This document shows, piece by piece, positions 6,893-7,308 of a stretch of 7,308 nucleotides of DNA; positions within the stretch are counted from its first letter, which is position 1; every line of letters begins with the position of its first letter. Position numbers and translations under genes: made by a program. Below the pieces are notes generated by a model, which had not been told where the DNA came from, made no database searches, and saw only the letters and a list, made by a program, of their open reading frames with translations. The DNA comes from Treponema sp. (lineage in GTDB: Bacteria > Spirochaetota > Spirochaetia > Treponematales > Breznakiellaceae), in NCBI GenBank assembly GCA_031258505.1, contig JAIRMT010000132.1, forward strand, positions 1-7,308, given 5' to 3'.

Positions 6893-7044
6893 AAATCCTC
6901 GCCGCAGAGCCAGTGCGCCGGCTTCACTTTGTAGCCGGGCGCTGGCCTTCTGGTGTCTGACACTGTGGCGTTTGTCGCCTTATGTTCCTTTGTCTATAGA
7001 AATCAGCCGGTTCGTGGAAGCAGGGCTTAGAGCGTCTCTAATAA
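6893..7044. other. Non-coding stretch between helicase and repeat array
   Basis: No convincing gene or ribosome binding site is seen on either strand. It holds the 14-bp hairpin at 6909-6946, an 11-bp DNA palindrome GTGTC-T-GACAC at 6953-6963, and a small hairpin GGCG-TTTGT-CGCC at 6967-6979. Together with the array, the gene-free region is 416 bp to the window end. Confidence 0.6.
6909..6946 (+). terminator. Hairpin after the helicase gene, possible terminator without a U-tract
   Basis: The left arm 6909-6923 (GCCAGTGCGCCGGCT) pairs with the right arm 6933-6946 (AGCCGGGCGCTGGC) to give about 14 base pairs, including one G-T pair and one bulged G, with a 9-nt loop. It begins 16 nt after the stop codon. 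The bases after the stem (CTTCTGGTG) contain no T-run, so it is not a classic intrinsic terminator. It could act as a 3'-end stabiliser or need a factor. Confidence 0.45.
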
Positions 7045-7308
7045 GGAACTAGGCGTTAGTTCCCATAAGGAACTAGGCGTTAGTTCCTAGAGGAACTAGT
7101 GGTTAGTTCCTAAAGGAACTAGGTGTTAGTTCCTAAAGGAACTAGGTGTTAGTTCCTAGAGGAACTAGGTGTTAGTTCCTAGAGGAACTAGGTGTTAGTT
7201 CCTAAAGGAACTAGGTGTTAGTTCCTAGAGGAACTAGGTGTTAGTTCCTAGAGGAACTAGGCGTTAGTTCCTAGAGGAACTAGGCGTTAGTTCCCCTAAG
7301 GAACTAGG
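7045..7308. repeat. Tandem array of 23-bp palindromic (hairpin) units, running off the right edge
   Basis: Eleven complete units start at 7045, 7069, 7092, 7115, 7138, 7161, 7184, 7207, 7230, 7253 and 7276, and a twelfth at 7300 is cut by the window end. Each is GGAACTA, a 5-nt loop, then TAGTTCC. Loops are GGCGT (units 1, 2, 10, 11), GTGGT (unit 3) and GGTGT (units 4-9). Spacers are TAGA or TAAA (4 nt), except CATAA after unit 1 and CCTAA after unit 11 (5 nt). The two 7-base arms are identical in every complete unit. The 23-bp period is not a multiple of three, and TAG/TAA triplets occur in each unit, so all frames are closed. There are no unique spacers, which excludes CRISPR. It resembles clustered REP/BIME-like intergenic palindromes in style, but I do not recognise the family. 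Confidence 0.95.

Noticed and set aside
6953..6963. GTGTC-T-GACAC palindrome as an operator
   Set aside because: It is a single short palindrome downstream of a gene, with no promoter or second copy nearby.
6972..7000. Promoter TTGTCG-N17-TATAGA reading into the array
   Set aside because: Both boxes match only 4/6, which is common by chance, and there is no other support.
7045..7308. CRISPR array
   Set aside because: The period is 23 bp with only 4-5 nt between identical palindromes; there are no unique spacers and no cas genes.

Overview
The window looks like part of a spirochaete chromosome, most likely a Treponema-type organism of moderate G+C. This rests on recognising two adjacent DUF115/Maf-type proteins and a DEAD-box helicase with a long basic tail ending in an amphipathic peptide. 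The assignment is an inference from family resemblance; no phylogenetic marker such as rRNA is present.

Layout, left to right. (1) Positions 1-3109, plus strand: two tandem paralogous genes of the motility-associated-factor / MptE-like family (DUF115). The first is cut by the left edge, and the two overlap by 8 bp (ATGCTTGA), which suggests translational coupling. (2) Positions 3039-5123, minus strand: a two-gene unit, read right to left, of a tyrosine/dual-specificity phosphatase followed after 21 bp by a UraA-type uracil permease. The permease converges on the second Maf-like gene and overlaps it tail to tail by 71 bp. (3) Positions 5124-5203: an 80-bp divergent promoter region. (4) Positions 5204-6892, plus strand: an ATP-dependent DEAD-box RNA helicase with all core motifs and a 190-residue basic, low-complexity tail. 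Its best promoter lies so close to the ATG that the mRNA may be leaderless. (5) Positions 6893-7308: non-coding. A 14-bp hairpin without a U-tract follows the helicase, and then a tandem array of 23-bp units begins at 7045 and runs off the right edge.

The array is the most unusual part. Eleven complete units and one partial unit each form the hairpin GGAACTA-GGYGT-TAGTTCC. All 22 seven-base arms are identical, while the loops and inter-unit spacers vary. Each arm can pair either within its unit (5-nt loop) or with the neighbouring unit (4-nt or 5-nt spacer as loop), so the array has two competing folding registers. It has no unique spacers, so it is not CRISPR, and it is closed to translation. 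I do not know its function.

The genes do not form one obvious pathway. The Maf-like pair probably serves surface or flagellin glycosylation, the permease serves pyrimidine salvage, the phosphatase serves signalling or phosphoester turnover, and the helicase serves RNA remodelling.
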